Shown here: positions 51,155-59,702 of the stretch, piece by piece | How the letters are laid out: each line of letters starts with the position of its first letter | Position numbering within the stretch: position 1 is the stretch's first letter | NCBI GenBank assembly: GCA_913775725.1 | Contig: CAJYNG010000004.1 | Location: 1 to 64,000, forward strand | Length of the DNA: 64,000 bases | Direction of reading: 5' to 3' | From: an uncultured Stenotrophomonas sp. | Lineage (GTDB): Bacteria > Pseudomonadota > Gammaproteobacteria > Xanthomonadales > Xanthomonadaceae | Translations under genes and position numbers: made by a program | Notes under the pieces: generated by a model | Databases searched by the model: none | Seen by the model: the letters and a program-made list of their open reading frames with translations, nothing else | What the model was told of the DNA's origin: nothing

Positions 51155-51790
51155 ATGCCCGCAACCTCCGACCTGTTGGCCTTTGCCCTCATCTCGCTGG
51201 GCATGGTGCTCACGCCCGGGCCGAACATGATTTATCTGGTTTCCCGCTCGATCTGCCAGGGCCGCCGTGCCGGCCTGATCTCACTGGGTGGGGTGGCGCT
51301 GGGCTTCGTGTTCTACATGCTGTGCGCGGCACTGGGCATCACCGCCCTGCTGATGACCGTGCCGTTCGCCTACGACGCGCTGCGCATCGGCGGTGCGTTG
51401 TACCTGCTGTACCTGGCCTGGCAGGCGTTCAAGCCCGGCGGCCGCTCGCCGTTCGCGGTACGCGACCTGCCACCGGATGGCCCACGCACGCTGTTCGCGA
51501 TGGGCTTCCTGACCAACCTGCTGAACCCGAAGATCGCGGTGATGTACCTGTCGCTGCTGCCGCAGTTCCTGCACCCGGAAGGGCATGGCAGCGTGCTGAT
51601 GCAGTCGCTGGTACTCGGCTTCACCCAGATCGTGGTCAGCGTGAGCGTCAACGCGGTGATCGCGGTGATGGCCGGCAGCATCGCCGGCTTCCTGGCCGCA
51701 CGCCCCACCTGGCAGATGGTGCAACGCTGGCTGATGGGCACGGTGCTGGCCGGGCTGGCGGTGCGCATGGCGGTGGAAGGGCGGCGATAA
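51155..51790 (+). CDS. LysE-family amino-acid/metabolite exporter
   Basis: A 211-aa inner-membrane protein with about six hydrophobic spans. The family N-terminus LISLGMVLTPGPNMIYLVSR and the mid-protein FLTNLLNPKIAVMYLSLLPQF are LysE/RhtB signatures. Substrate (homoserine lactone, threonine, other) unknown. Confidence 0.92.
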   Translation: MPATSDLLAFALISLGMVLTPGPNMIYLVSRSICQGRRAGLISLGGVALGFVFYMLCAALGITALLMTVPFAYDALRIGGALYLLYLAWQAFKPGGRSPFAVRDLPPDGPRTLFAMGFLTNLLNPKIAVMYLSLLPQFLHPEGHGSVLMQSLVLGFTQIVVSVSVNAVIAVMAGSIAGFLAARPTWQMVQRWLMGTVLAGLAVRMAVEGRR

Positions 51791-51799
51791 CCGCTCTTT

Positions 51800-51861
51800 G
51801 TAGAGTCGAGCCATGCTCGACTGATCTTCGCGAACAGCAGTCGAGCATGGCTCGACGCTAC
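51800..51861. repeat. SMAG palindrome pair
   Basis: GTAGAGTCGAGCCATGCTCG at 51800 and inverted partner ending at 51861; a partial third unit (GCTCGACGCTAC) follows at about 51882-51893. Confidence 0.88.
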
Positions 51862-51900
51862 AAAAGCGCCGCAATCGAGAAAGCTCGACGCTACAGAAAC

Positions 51901-51926
51901 AAAAAACCCCGGCGTTGGCCGGGGTT
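51901..51926 (-). terminator. Intrinsic terminator of nrdB
   Basis: Minus strand: AACCCCGGC, loop CAAC, GCCGGGGTT followed by a T-run (51906-51901 and beyond, TTTTTTGTTT). It lies 28 bases past the nrdB stop. The AA/TT flanks make it partly bidirectional, so it could also stop lysE transcription. Confidence 0.88.
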
Positions 51927-51954
51927 CTTCGTTGCGACAGGCTTACCTGTTCGA

Positions 51955-52974
51955 TCAGAAGTTCATGTCGAAGGCGACTTCGCCCTGCACGCCGACCTGG
52001 TAGGCCGAGACGCGGCGTTCGAAGAAGTTGGTCAGCTCCTGCACGTCCTGCAGTTCCATGAACGGCAGCGGGTTGCGCACGTTGTACTTCTTTTCCATGC
52101 CCAGCTTGGCGAAGTGCTGGTCGGCACAATGCTGCAGGTACTGGCGCATGTCGCGGGTGGAAATGCCAGCCACGCCACCGGACAGCACGTCCTCGGCGAA
52201 CTGCACTTCGCACTCGATCGCTTCGGCCAGCATGTCATAGACCTGCTGCTTCATCTCGTCATCGAACAGGTCCGGTTCTTCCTCACGCACCACGCGCACC
52301 GACTCGAACGCGAACTCCATGTGCGCGCTCTCGTCGCGGAACACCCAGTTGGTGCCCGAGGCCAGGCCCGGCAGCAGGCCGCGCGAACGGAAGTAGTACA
52401 CGTAGGCGAAGGCAGCAAAGAAGAACAGGCCTTCGATGCACGCAGCGAAGCAGATCTGGTTCAGCAGGAACTGGCGGCGCTCGGCACGGGTCTCGATGCG
52501 CTTCAGGTCCTGGATCGAGTCGATCCACTTGAAGCAGAAATCGGCCTTCTTCTTGATCGAGTCGATGTTCTCCACCGCGGCGAAGGCTTTGACGCGCTCT
52601 TCCGGATCCGGCAGGTAGTTGTCGAGCAGGGTCAGGTAGAACTGCACGTGCAGCGCTTCTTCATACAGCTGGCGCGACAGGTACATGCGCGCTTCCGGCG
52701 CATTCAAGTGCTGGTACAGGTTCAGCACCAGGTTGTTGGACACGATCGAGTCGCCGGTGGCGAAGAACGCGACCAGGCGGTGGATCAGGTGGCGCTCACC
52801 CGGCGACATCTTGCTGTGCAGGTCGGTGATGTCGATCTGGAAGTTGATCTCTTCCACCGTCCAGGTGTTCTTGATCGCGTTCCGGTACATGTCATAGAAC
52901 TGCGGGTAGCGCATCGGGCGCAGGGTCAGTTCAAAACCGGGATCGAGCAGCATCTGCTTGGGCTTGTCGGCCAT
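51955..52974 (-). CDS. nrdB: Class Ia ribonucleotide reductase, beta subunit
   Basis: A 339-aa diiron protein that holds the tyrosyl radical. Metal ligands appear in FATGDSIVSNN (Asp region), YEEALHVQFY (E-x2-H), FFAAFAYVYYFRSRG and RDESAHMEFAFE (E-x2-H). The ATG at 52974 has AAGGAA seven bases upstream. It follows nrdA with a 130-base gap carrying two SMAG units. Confidence 0.95.
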   Translation of the reverse strand: MADKPKQMLLDPGFELTLRPMRYPQFYDMYRNAIKNTWTVEEINFQIDITDLHSKMSPGERHLIHRLVAFFATGDSIVSNNLVLNLYQHLNAPEARMYLSRQLYEEALHVQFYLTLLDNYLPDPEERVKAFAAVENIDSIKKKADFCFKWIDSIQDLKRIETRAERRQFLLNQICFAACIEGLFFFAAFAYVYYFRSRGLLPGLASGTNWVFRDESAHMEFAFESVRVVREEEPDLFDDEMKQQVYDMLAEAIECEVQFAEDVLSGGVAGISTRDMRQYLQHCADQHFAKLGMEKKYNVRNPLPFMELQDVQELTNFFERRVSAYQVGVQGEVAFDMNF

Positions 52975-53011
52975 GGGTGTTTCCTTGTCTTCTCGGGTCA
53001 AAACGCCGGGC

Positions 53012-53068
53012 GTGGCCCGGCGCTACCTTGGTGTTTCCGTGCTGCAGCCGAGCATGGCTCGGCTCTAC
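53012..53068. repeat. Two SMAG units between nrdA and nrdB
   Basis: CGCCGGGCGTGGCCCGGCG plus CTAC (about 53014-53036) and AGCCGAGCATGGCTCGGC plus TCTAC (53046-53068), same orientation. Lying inside an operon, they would form hairpins in the nrdAB mRNA and may set the ratio of the two subunits. Confidence 0.8.
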
Positions 53069-53104
53069 AGGTGCGAGGTGCCGGCAAAGCCGGCACGGCG
53101 CGTC

Positions 53105-55507
53105 TTACTGGCAAGCCTCGCAGGCTTCCGGGTTTTCCAGCGAGCAGGCGATGGCTTCGTCCGGGCTGAACACCTTGGCCGGGGCGGCAGCACTCACCGT
53201 GGTCTTGGCGATCTTGGTGGCCGGGCGCGAACGCAGGTAGTAGGTGGTCTTGATGCCCTGCTTCCAAGCGTACATGTACATGGAGGACATCGCGCCGATG
53301 TTCGGGCTTTCCATGAACAGGTTGAGCGAGGCCGACTGGTCGATGAAGGCGCCACGCTCGGCGGCCATGTCGATCAGCGAACGCATCGGCAGTTCCCACG
53401 CAGTGCGGTAGACCTCGCGCAGCGTTTCCGGAATCTGCGCCACGCCGGCGATGGAACCTTCGGCCAGCTTGATGGCATCGCGCATGTCGGCGGTCCACAG
53501 GCCCAGCTTCTTCAGCTCGTTCACCAGGTAACGGTTGACCTGCAGGAAGTCACCGGACAGGGTCTCGCGCTTGAACAGGTTGGACACCTGCGGCTCGACG
53601 CACTCGTAGCAGCCGGCGATCGAGGCGATGGTCGCGGTCGGGGCGATCGCGATCATCAGCGAGTTGCGCAGGCCATGTTCCTTGATGCGGGCGCGCAGGG
53701 CATCCCAGCGTGCGGTGTCTTCCGGCACCACGTTCCAGGCGTCGAACTGCAGTTCACCACCGGCGGCACGGGTGTCGTTGAACGACGGGTGCTTGCCACG
53801 TTCCTGGGCCAGCTCGCAGGAGGTTTCCAGCGCGTGGAAGTAGATCGCTTCGGCAATCTTCTTCGACAGGGCGCGGGCTTCGGCGCTGTCGAACGGCAGG
53901 CGCTTGCGGAAGAACACGTCCTGCAGGCCCATGCAGCCCAGGCCGACTGGACGCCAGCGCAGGTTGGCGCGGCGGGCGGTTTCGATCGGGTAGAAGTTCA
54001 GGTCGATGACGCGGTCGAGCTGGCGCACGGCCAGGCGCACGGTCTCGGCCAGCTTCTCGAAGTCGAACTCGTTGTGCTCGTCGAAGTGGTTGCCCAGGTT
54101 GATCGAACCCAGGTTGCACACCGCGGTTTCATCGTTGGAGGTGACTTCCAGGATTTCCGTGCACAGGTTGGACAGGTGGATCACGTTGCCCGGACGCAGG
54201 GTCTGGTTGCTGGCGCGGTTGCACTTGTCCTTGAAGGTCATCCAGCCGTTGCCGGTCTCGGCCAGCGTACGCATCATGCGGGCGTACAGCTTGCGCGCGG
54301 AGATGGTGCGGTTGGCCTTGCCCTGGGCTTCGGCCTGCAGGTAAGCCTGCTCGAAGGCTTCGCCGAACAGATCGGTGAACTCCGGCACGACGCGCGGATC
54401 GAACAGCGACCATTCCTGGTCGGCCTCGACGCGCTTCATGAACAGGTCCGGCACCCAGTTGGCCAGGTTCAGGTTGTGCGCACGGCGGGCTTCGTCACCG
54501 GTGTTGTCACGCAGCTCGAGGAAGTCCTCGACGTCGGCGTGCCAGGTTTCCAGGTAGACGCAGGCCGCGCCCTTGCGCTTGCCGCCCTGGTTCACCGCAG
54601 CCACGGACGAATCCATGGTCTTCAGCCACGGCACGATGCCGTTGGAGTGGCCGTTGGTCGACTTGATCAGCGAACCACGCGAACGCACGCGGGTGTAGCT
54701 GACGCCGATGCCGCCGGAGAACTTCGACAGCTGGGCGATGTCGCCGTACTTGGAATAGATAGACTCCAGCGAGTCCTGCGGCGAATCCAGCAGGAAGCAC
54801 GAGGACAGCTGCTCGTGGGTGGTGCCGGAATTGAACAGGGTCGGGCTGGACGGCAGGTAGTCCAGGTTGCCCATGCGCTTGTACAGCGCCAGGGTCTCGG
54901 ACACGTCCTCGCTCAGCGCGCTGGCGATGCGCAGGAAGAACTGCTGCGGGGTCTCGATCACCTTGCGGGTATGCGGGTGGCGCAGCAGGTAACGGTCGTA
55001 CAGGGTACGCAGGCCGAAGTAATCGAAGTTCAGGTCCAGCGAGATGTCGATGGCATCGTTGAGCTTGCGTGCGTTGGTCTGCACGAAGTTCAGCAGGCGG
55101 TCGTTGATCAGGCCGACTTCATGGCCACGGCTGACCGACTGCGAGAAGGCGTAGATTTCCTGGCCCGAGACTTCCTTGGCGATGTAGTTGGCCAGCAGGC
55201 GCGCAGCGAGGCGACCGTACTCAGGCTCTTCACCGATCAGCAGGGCGGCGGTGCGGATGGACAGTTCGTCCAGCTCGCGGGTGGTGGCGCCGTTGTACAG
55301 ACCGGAAATGGTGCGGGTGGCCACGCGCATCGGATCGACGGCGTGAAGGCCTTCGGAGGAACGCTGCACCGCGCGCACGATCTTGTTCAGGTCCACCAGT
55401 TCGGTCGTGCCATTGCGCTTGGTCACACTCATCGCGTTGGCCGTCGGCGGCGACGTCAACAGGAATTCGCTTTCCTTCTCGATGGTGGCGCTGGATTCGG
55501 TGGTCAC
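53105..55507 (-). CDS. nrdA: Class Ia ribonucleotide reductase, alpha subunit
   Basis: Reduces ribonucleotides to deoxyribonucleotides. An 800-aa protein. The N-terminal ATP-cone begins SVTKRNGTTELVDLNKIVRA; catalytic parts include SGTTHEQLSSCFLLDSPQDS, LRPGNVIHLSNLCTEI with NLCTEI, TAVCNLGSINL (active Cys), and the C-terminal redox pair CEACQ. The GTG at 55507 has AGAGGA nine bases upstream. An insertion-like long first 30 residues is normal for Xanthomonadaceae. Confidence 0.95.
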   Translation of the reverse strand: MTTESSATIEKESEFLLTSPPTANAMSVTKRNGTTELVDLNKIVRAVQRSSEGLHAVDPMRVATRTISGLYNGATTRELDELSIRTAALLIGEEPEYGRLAARLLANYIAKEVSGQEIYAFSQSVSRGHEVGLINDRLLNFVQTNARKLNDAIDISLDLNFDYFGLRTLYDRYLLRHPHTRKVIETPQQFFLRIASALSEDVSETLALYKRMGNLDYLPSSPTLFNSGTTHEQLSSCFLLDSPQDSLESIYSKYGDIAQLSKFSGGIGVSYTRVRSRGSLIKSTNGHSNGIVPWLKTMDSSVAAVNQGGKRKGAACVYLETWHADVEDFLELRDNTGDEARRAHNLNLANWVPDLFMKRVEADQEWSLFDPRVVPEFTDLFGEAFEQAYLQAEAQGKANRTISARKLYARMMRTLAETGNGWMTFKDKCNRASNQTLRPGNVIHLSNLCTEILEVTSNDETAVCNLGSINLGNHFDEHNEFDFEKLAETVRLAVRQLDRVIDLNFYPIETARRANLRWRPVGLGCMGLQDVFFRKRLPFDSAEARALSKKIAEAIYFHALETSCELAQERGKHPSFNDTRAAGGELQFDAWNVVPEDTARWDALRARIKEHGLRNSLMIAIAPTATIASIAGCYECVEPQVSNLFKRETLSGDFLQVNRYLVNELKKLGLWTADMRDAIKLAEGSIAGVAQIPETLREVYRTAWELPMRSLIDMAAERGAFIDQSASLNLFMESPNIGAMSSMYMYAWKQGIKTTYYLRSRPATKIAKTTVSAAAPAKVFSPDEAIACSLENPEACEACQ

Positions 55508-55696
55508 GGCGTGTGTCCTCTTGGCGTGATGGGTGGGTGCTCGATGCATCGGGTGACGCAGCCCGGGACATGACAGCCCAGGATGGCAGGACGGCGTCGC
55601 AGGGGATGAGACCCTGCGCCTGCCACTGCCGTTGACGATCGCGGATGGGTACCCCGGGCCCCCCCTGGAATTGGGGTTGCTGCGACCGACGGCCAC
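55508..55696 (-). promoter_or_regulatory. nrdA leader
   Basis: About 185 bases between the probable transcription start and nrdA GTG. It contains hairpin potential (GCAGGG/CCCTGC near 55597-55615 and GCCCGGG/CCCGGGC near 55562-55655) but no cobalamin-riboswitch blocks. Confidence 0.4.
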
Positions 55697-55740
55697 AAGA
55701 TAGTGGGGGTAATGGGGTCCGTCAACGCCAAATGTAGTGA
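55690..55740 (-). promoter_or_regulatory. nrdA promoter with NrdR-like boxes
   Basis: TTGACG (55725-55720) and TATCTT (55702-55697) on the minus strand, 17-base spacer, form a near-ideal sigma-70 promoter. CCCACTATCTTGTGGC covers the -10 and has the symmetric CCAC...GTGG layout of an NrdR box; a weaker CACTACATTTGG lies 34 bases upstream. Confidence 0.65.
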
Positions 55741-56037
55741 AATTCGGCAATCCCTTGCGCCGCAAGGATCGTGCCATCGGCGCCCGGATCAGACGCTTCA
55801 GACCTGCCGGAACGGGCTGCGCAGTCAAGCCCGAAAGGCGTCATTGCGGTGGTACAACGCACCGCGAAAACGGAACAATGACAGCTTCACATGACAGTGA
55901 TGAAACTGGCTAGGGACAACCCTGTGGATAGGTGGTGGGCAGCCGGTGGGAATCCGGTGGACGGGTGACTTCCGGCCGGTGACGCGCTCGGGCGGGCAGC
56001 GGATGCTGGCCACTCGCTCCCGGAAAAGGATGCTCCG

Positions 56038-56874
56038 ATGCACCTGTGGTTGCCCGCGCTGGCCCTGCTGCCTGCCCTGTTCATTGCCCCGGCGCAGGCC
56101 GCCGAGGGGCCGGACCTGCGTTCGGACCAGTGCGGCATCCATACCGACTATGACGTGCTGGTGGACAGCGGCGGCATCTGGCTGCGGCACGGCCCGCAGG
56201 CGCCGCATGAAGTGGTGTTCCACGACGGCGAGCTGAGCCTGGACGGCAGGATGGTCACGGTCAGCGCCGCCGACGCCGCCCGCCTGCGGCAGATGGAGGC
56301 CGGCGCGCGCCAGTTGATGCCGGCGGCCACCGCACTGGCCCACGAAGTCTCCGGGGTCACCTTCGATGCGTTGGACGCCGCCTTCGAAGCCATCACCGGC
56401 AAGTCCCGCAATCGCCAGATGCGTGCGATGCGCGGCGAGATGCAGGACTGGATCGACGCCAGCCTGGGCCGCGGCTACTGGGAACAGGAAGCCTTCGGCG
56501 ACGGCTTCGATGCGCACATCGAGCAGATGGCCGAGACGATGGCCGGGTCGATGACCCGCAGCGTGCTGTGGCAGGTGTTCACCGGCCGCGCCGGCGCCAT
56601 GGAGCGCCGCGCCGACCGCCTCGATGCCGAAGTCGACCGCCGCATGGAAGCGCGCAGCCAGCAGCTGGAGGCTAAGGCGATGGCCCTGTGCCCGCTGGTA
56701 CAGTCACTGGCAGAGGCCCACGATGCGCTGGAAGTGCGCTATCAGGGACAGCCACTGCGGCTGCTGGAGCGCGGCGAGAGTGTGCGGGTGGAGCACGGCA
56801 GCGGTTCGGGGCTGCATGTGTCCGCCGGGCCGGATGAGCGGCCTCGCGGGAATGCCGTGGCACCCTCCCGATAA
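56038..56874 (+). CDS. Exported DUF2884 (YggN-like) protein
   Basis: A 278-aa periplasmic protein, signal peptide MHLWLPALALLPALFIAPAQ followed by A-A. The mature part starts CGIHTDYDVLVDSGGIWL and contains the long helical DUF2884 body (RQMRAMRGEMQDWIDASLGRG...RRADRLDAEVDRRMEARSQQ). Function unknown in the family. The start follows GGAAAAGGA. The 300 bases upstream to the nrdA promoter hold no gene. Confidence 0.85.
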   Translation: MHLWLPALALLPALFIAPAQAAEGPDLRSDQCGIHTDYDVLVDSGGIWLRHGPQAPHEVVFHDGELSLDGRMVTVSAADAARLRQMEAGARQLMPAATALAHEVSGVTFDALDAAFEAITGKSRNRQMRAMRGEMQDWIDASLGRGYWEQEAFGDGFDAHIEQMAETMAGSMTRSVLWQVFTGRAGAMERRADRLDAEVDRRMEARSQQLEAKAMALCPLVQSLAEAHDALEVRYQGQPLRLLERGESVRVEHGSGSGLHVSAGPDERPRGNAVAPSR

Positions 56875-56889
56875 CTGCGCGGCGCTGTT

Positions 56890-56962
56890 GTAGAGCCTAG
56901 CCCACGCTCGGCTGCTTTTCGGCACATCATGCAGAAGCAGCCGAGCATGGGCTCGGCTCTAC
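56890..56962. repeat. SMAG palindrome pair
   Basis: GTAGAGCCTAGCCCACGCTC at 56890 (slightly degenerate) and partner ending GGCTCGGCTCTAC at 56962, between the convergent DUF2884 and zapE genes. Confidence 0.88.
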
Positions 56963-56974
56963 AGTAAACCGCCC

Positions 56975-58075
56975 TCACGCCCGGTGTGGAGTGCCCAGGT
57001 ATTCGGCGCTCTGCATTTCGATCAGGCGCGAGGCGGTGCGCTCGAACGCGCCCTGCAGGCGCTGGCCGGTGTACAGCTCGATCGGCGAGGTGCTGGCGGT
57101 GCAGACCAGGTTGACGTGACGGTCGTACAGCTCGTCGATCAGGTTGACGAAGCGGCGCGCGGCATCTTCGTTCAAACGGTCGAAGGCGGGGATGCCGCCC
57201 AGCAGCACCGTGTTGAACTCGTGTGCGATCTCGATGTAGTCCGAGGGCCCGCGCGGGCCCTCGCACAACGCGGCGAAATCGAACCAGGCGATGCTCTTGC
57301 CGCGGCCACGCACCGCAATCTTGCGGCCCTCGATCTCGATGTTGCCCGGCTTGGCCGGCTGGCCACCACTCAGCTCGTTCCAACGCGTGGCCAGCCATTC
57401 ATCGCTGTCGGCGGCCAGCGGTGCGCGGTACACCGGCGAGCGGGTCAACGCGCGCATGCGGTAATCCTCGGTGCCCTCGGCGTACAGCTCGACGCAGAAG
57501 CGCTGCAGCAGGCCGATGGCCGGCAGGAAGCTCTCGCGCTGCAGGCCGTTGAGGTACAGGTTCTCCACCGCGGTGTTGGAGGTGGTGACCAGGGTCACGC
57601 CTTCGGCAAATAGGCGCTCCAGCAGCCGTGCCAGCAGCATCGCGTCGCCGATGTCGGTGACGAAGAACTCGTCCAGCACCAGCACGCGCAGGTTGCTGCG
57701 CCATTCCTGGGCGATCTTCGCCAGCGGGTCGCTCTGGCCCTGGTGCTCGCGCAGGCGCTCGTGGATGCTGCGCATGAAGCGGTGGAAGTGGGTGCGGTAC
57801 TTCTGCTTGATCGGCAGCCCGTCGTAGAACAGGTCGACCAGGAAGGTCTTGCCGCGGCCGACGCCGCCCCAGAAGTACAGGCCCTTGACCGGCTCGGGCT
57901 TCTTCCAGAACGAGGACAGGCGGTCCAGCCAACCGTCCTCGGCACTGTCCAGCAGGCCCAGGTGGATGCGGTCCAGCTCGGCCAGCGCCGCATGCTGGGC
58001 CGGGTCGTTCTGCCAGTCGCCACGGGCAACCCCTTCCGCGTACCGCTGCGACGGGGTCAGCTCGGTTGCACTCAT
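56975..58075 (-). CDS. zapE: Cell division ATPase ZapE (AFG1/LACE1 family)
   Basis: A 366-aa AAA ATPase that destabilises FtsZ rings late in division. Walker A YFWGGVGRGKTFLVDLF, FHRFMRSIHERL, Walker B LRVLVLDEFFVTDIGDAM and TLVTTSNTAVENLY are the family blocks; AFERTASRLIEMQSAEYL closes the domain. Start at 58075, with a 4-base overlap with the upstream hydrolase gene. Confidence 0.94.
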   Translation of the reverse strand: MSATELTPSQRYAEGVARGDWQNDPAQHAALAELDRIHLGLLDSAEDGWLDRLSSFWKKPEPVKGLYFWGGVGRGKTFLVDLFYDGLPIKQKYRTHFHRFMRSIHERLREHQGQSDPLAKIAQEWRSNLRVLVLDEFFVTDIGDAMLLARLLERLFAEGVTLVTTSNTAVENLYLNGLQRESFLPAIGLLQRFCVELYAEGTEDYRMRALTRSPVYRAPLAADSDEWLATRWNELSGGQPAKPGNIEIEGRKIAVRGRGKSIAWFDFAALCEGPRGPSDYIEIAHEFNTVLLGGIPAFDRLNEDAARRFVNLIDELYDRHVNLVCTASTSPIELYTGQRLQGAFERTASRLIEMQSAEYLGTPHRA

Positions 58076-58743
58076 GCCGCCGCGCCCAGCCAGTGCTTGA
58101 CGCCGTGGGTCAGCGCGCCGCGCAGGTCGATCAGCTTGCGGTGGAAGAAATGGCTGGTCTCGGGCATGCGCACCAGCTCATGCGGGAAATCCAGCGTGTC
58201 CAGCCACTGGTAGACGGCCTGCGGGTCGACGATCTCGTCCTGCTCGCCCTGGATCACCAGCCAGCGCGCCGGCGGTGCGATGCCATCGAAGTCCCAGCGA
58301 CCGGCCGGCGGCGCGATCGAGATCAGCGCTTCCGGCTGCAGCGCGGCAGCCGCCTTCAGCGACACGAACGAGCCGAAGCTGAAACCGGCCAGCCACAGGC
58401 GGTCGTCCGGACGCTGGCTGCGCACCCAGGCGGCGACGGCCTTCAGGTCATCCTGCTCGCCCACGCCGTGGTCGAACTCACCGGCCGAGCCACCCACACT
58501 GCGGAAGTTGAAGCGCACCGTGGCGATGCCCAGCTCGCGCAGGGTGGTAGCGGTCATGGTGACCACCTTGTTGTGCAGGGTGCCACCCTCGGTGGACAGC
58601 GGATGGCAGACGATGGCCACGATCGGCTGCACCGGCACATCGGCCTTGGGCAGGTCGACGACCACTTCCAGCGGGCCGGCCGGGCCGTCCAGTTCGAGGC
58701 AGGCGGTTTCGCCGGGGGCGACGGGGAACGAAGGCTTGTGCAT
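58072..58743 (-). CDS. Alpha/beta-hydrolase (dienelactone-hydrolase-like)
   Basis: A 223-aa soluble hydrolase. VAIVCHPLSTEGGTLHNKVV is the family N-terminus, LAGFSFGSFVSLKAA carries the GxSxG nucleophile, GEQDEIVDP the Asp and ETSHFFHRK the His. Substrate unknown. ATG at 58743; its stop overlaps the zapE start, implying co-expression. Confidence 0.87.
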   Translation of the reverse strand: MHKPSFPVAPGETACLELDGPAGPLEVVVDLPKADVPVQPIVAIVCHPLSTEGGTLHNKVVTMTATTLRELGIATVRFNFRSVGGSAGEFDHGVGEQDDLKAVAAWVRSQRPDDRLWLAGFSFGSFVSLKAAAALQPEALISIAPPAGRWDFDGIAPPARWLVIQGEQDEIVDPQAVYQWLDTLDFPHELVRMPETSHFFHRKLIDLRGALTHGVKHWLGAAA

Positions 58744-58786
58744 GGCACCATGATACCGTCCCCTGTCCCTGCCCTGTGCCCGCCCC

Positions 58787-59644
58787 ATGCTCTACCTGTC
58801 TTTGGCCGTGATCTGCAGCGTGCTGGTTTCGGTGTTGTTGAAGGTGGCCGGACGCCGCCAACTGGATGTTGCGCAGATGGTCACCTGGAACTATCTGGTG
58901 GCCGCAACGCTCACCGCCGTGGTACTGCAGCCGCCGCTGGACGCACTGCGCGCGCCGCATGCGCCGTGGCTTTCATTGCTGGCGCTGGCGGTGGTGCTGC
59001 CGTCGATCTTCCTGGTGCTGGGCCGCGCGGTGACGGTGGCCGGCATCGTGCGCAGCGACGTGGCGCAGCGGCTGTCGCTGCTGCTGTCATTGGCTGCTGC
59101 CTTCCTGTTCTTCGGCCAGACTGCCACGCCGTGGAAGTTGGTCGGCCTGGCGCTGGGCCTGCTGGCGATGGTGGCCATCAGCCTGCGCCCGCGCGGACCG
59201 GCGGTGGCGTCCTCACCGGGTGGCTGGGGCTGGCTGCTGGGCGTGTGGGCAGGGTTTGCCGTGGTCGACGTGCTGCTCAAGCAGGTGGCGCTTTCCGGTA
59301 CGCCGTCGATGGCGGCGGTGCTGGCCAGCTTCAGCGTGGCCTTCGTGCTGATGCTGGCGCTGCAGCTGTGGCGGCACTTCAGTGACCGCAGCCGGCTGGC
59401 CTGGCGCAACCTCGGCGCGGGTGCACTGCTGGGCCTGCTCAATGGCGGCAACATTCTTTTCTATGTGCATGCGCATCAGTCGATGCCGGAGAGCCCGGCC
59501 ACCGTGTTCGCCGGCATGAACATCGGCGTGGTGGTGCTGGGCGCCCTGGTGGGCGTGTTCGCGTTCGGCGAGGCGACCACGAAGTGGAACCGCGCCGGCC
59601 TGGCGCTGGCGGTGCTGGCGATCGGCTTGATCGCCTGGGGGTAA
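58787..59644 (+). CDS. EamA/DMT-family transporter
   Basis: A 285-aa inner-membrane protein with ~10 hydrophobic helices in two repeats (LSLAVICSVLVSVLLKVAGR; WLLGVWAGFAVVDVLLKQVA). Fits the drug/metabolite transporter superfamily; substrate unknown. Divergent from the hydrolase across 43 bases. Confidence 0.85.
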   Translation: MLYLSLAVICSVLVSVLLKVAGRRQLDVAQMVTWNYLVAATLTAVVLQPPLDALRAPHAPWLSLLALAVVLPSIFLVLGRAVTVAGIVRSDVAQRLSLLLSLAAAFLFFGQTATPWKLVGLALGLLAMVAISLRPRGPAVASSPGGWGWLLGVWAGFAVVDVLLKQVALSGTPSMAAVLASFSVAFVLMLALQLWRHFSDRSRLAWRNLGAGALLGLLNGGNILFYVHAHQSMPESPATVFAGMNIGVVVLGALVGVFAFGEATTKWNRAGLALAVLAIGLIAWG

Positions 59645-59652
59645 GGCCGCCC

Positions 59653-59691
59653 GGGGTCGGATCCCATTCCGTTGGAATGGGATCCGACCCC
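59653..59691. repeat. GGGGTC-family perfect hairpin
   Basis: GGGGTCGGATCCCATTCC, loop GTT, and exact complement. Between the convergent transporter and endonuclease genes. Confidence 0.85.
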
Positions 59692-59702
59692 GGCGCTGGG
59701 CG

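Noticed and set aside
55508-55696. Cobalamin riboswitch before nrdA
   Set aside because: Considered because class Ia reductase is B12-independent, but the GCCCCGCA box and other conserved blocks are missing.
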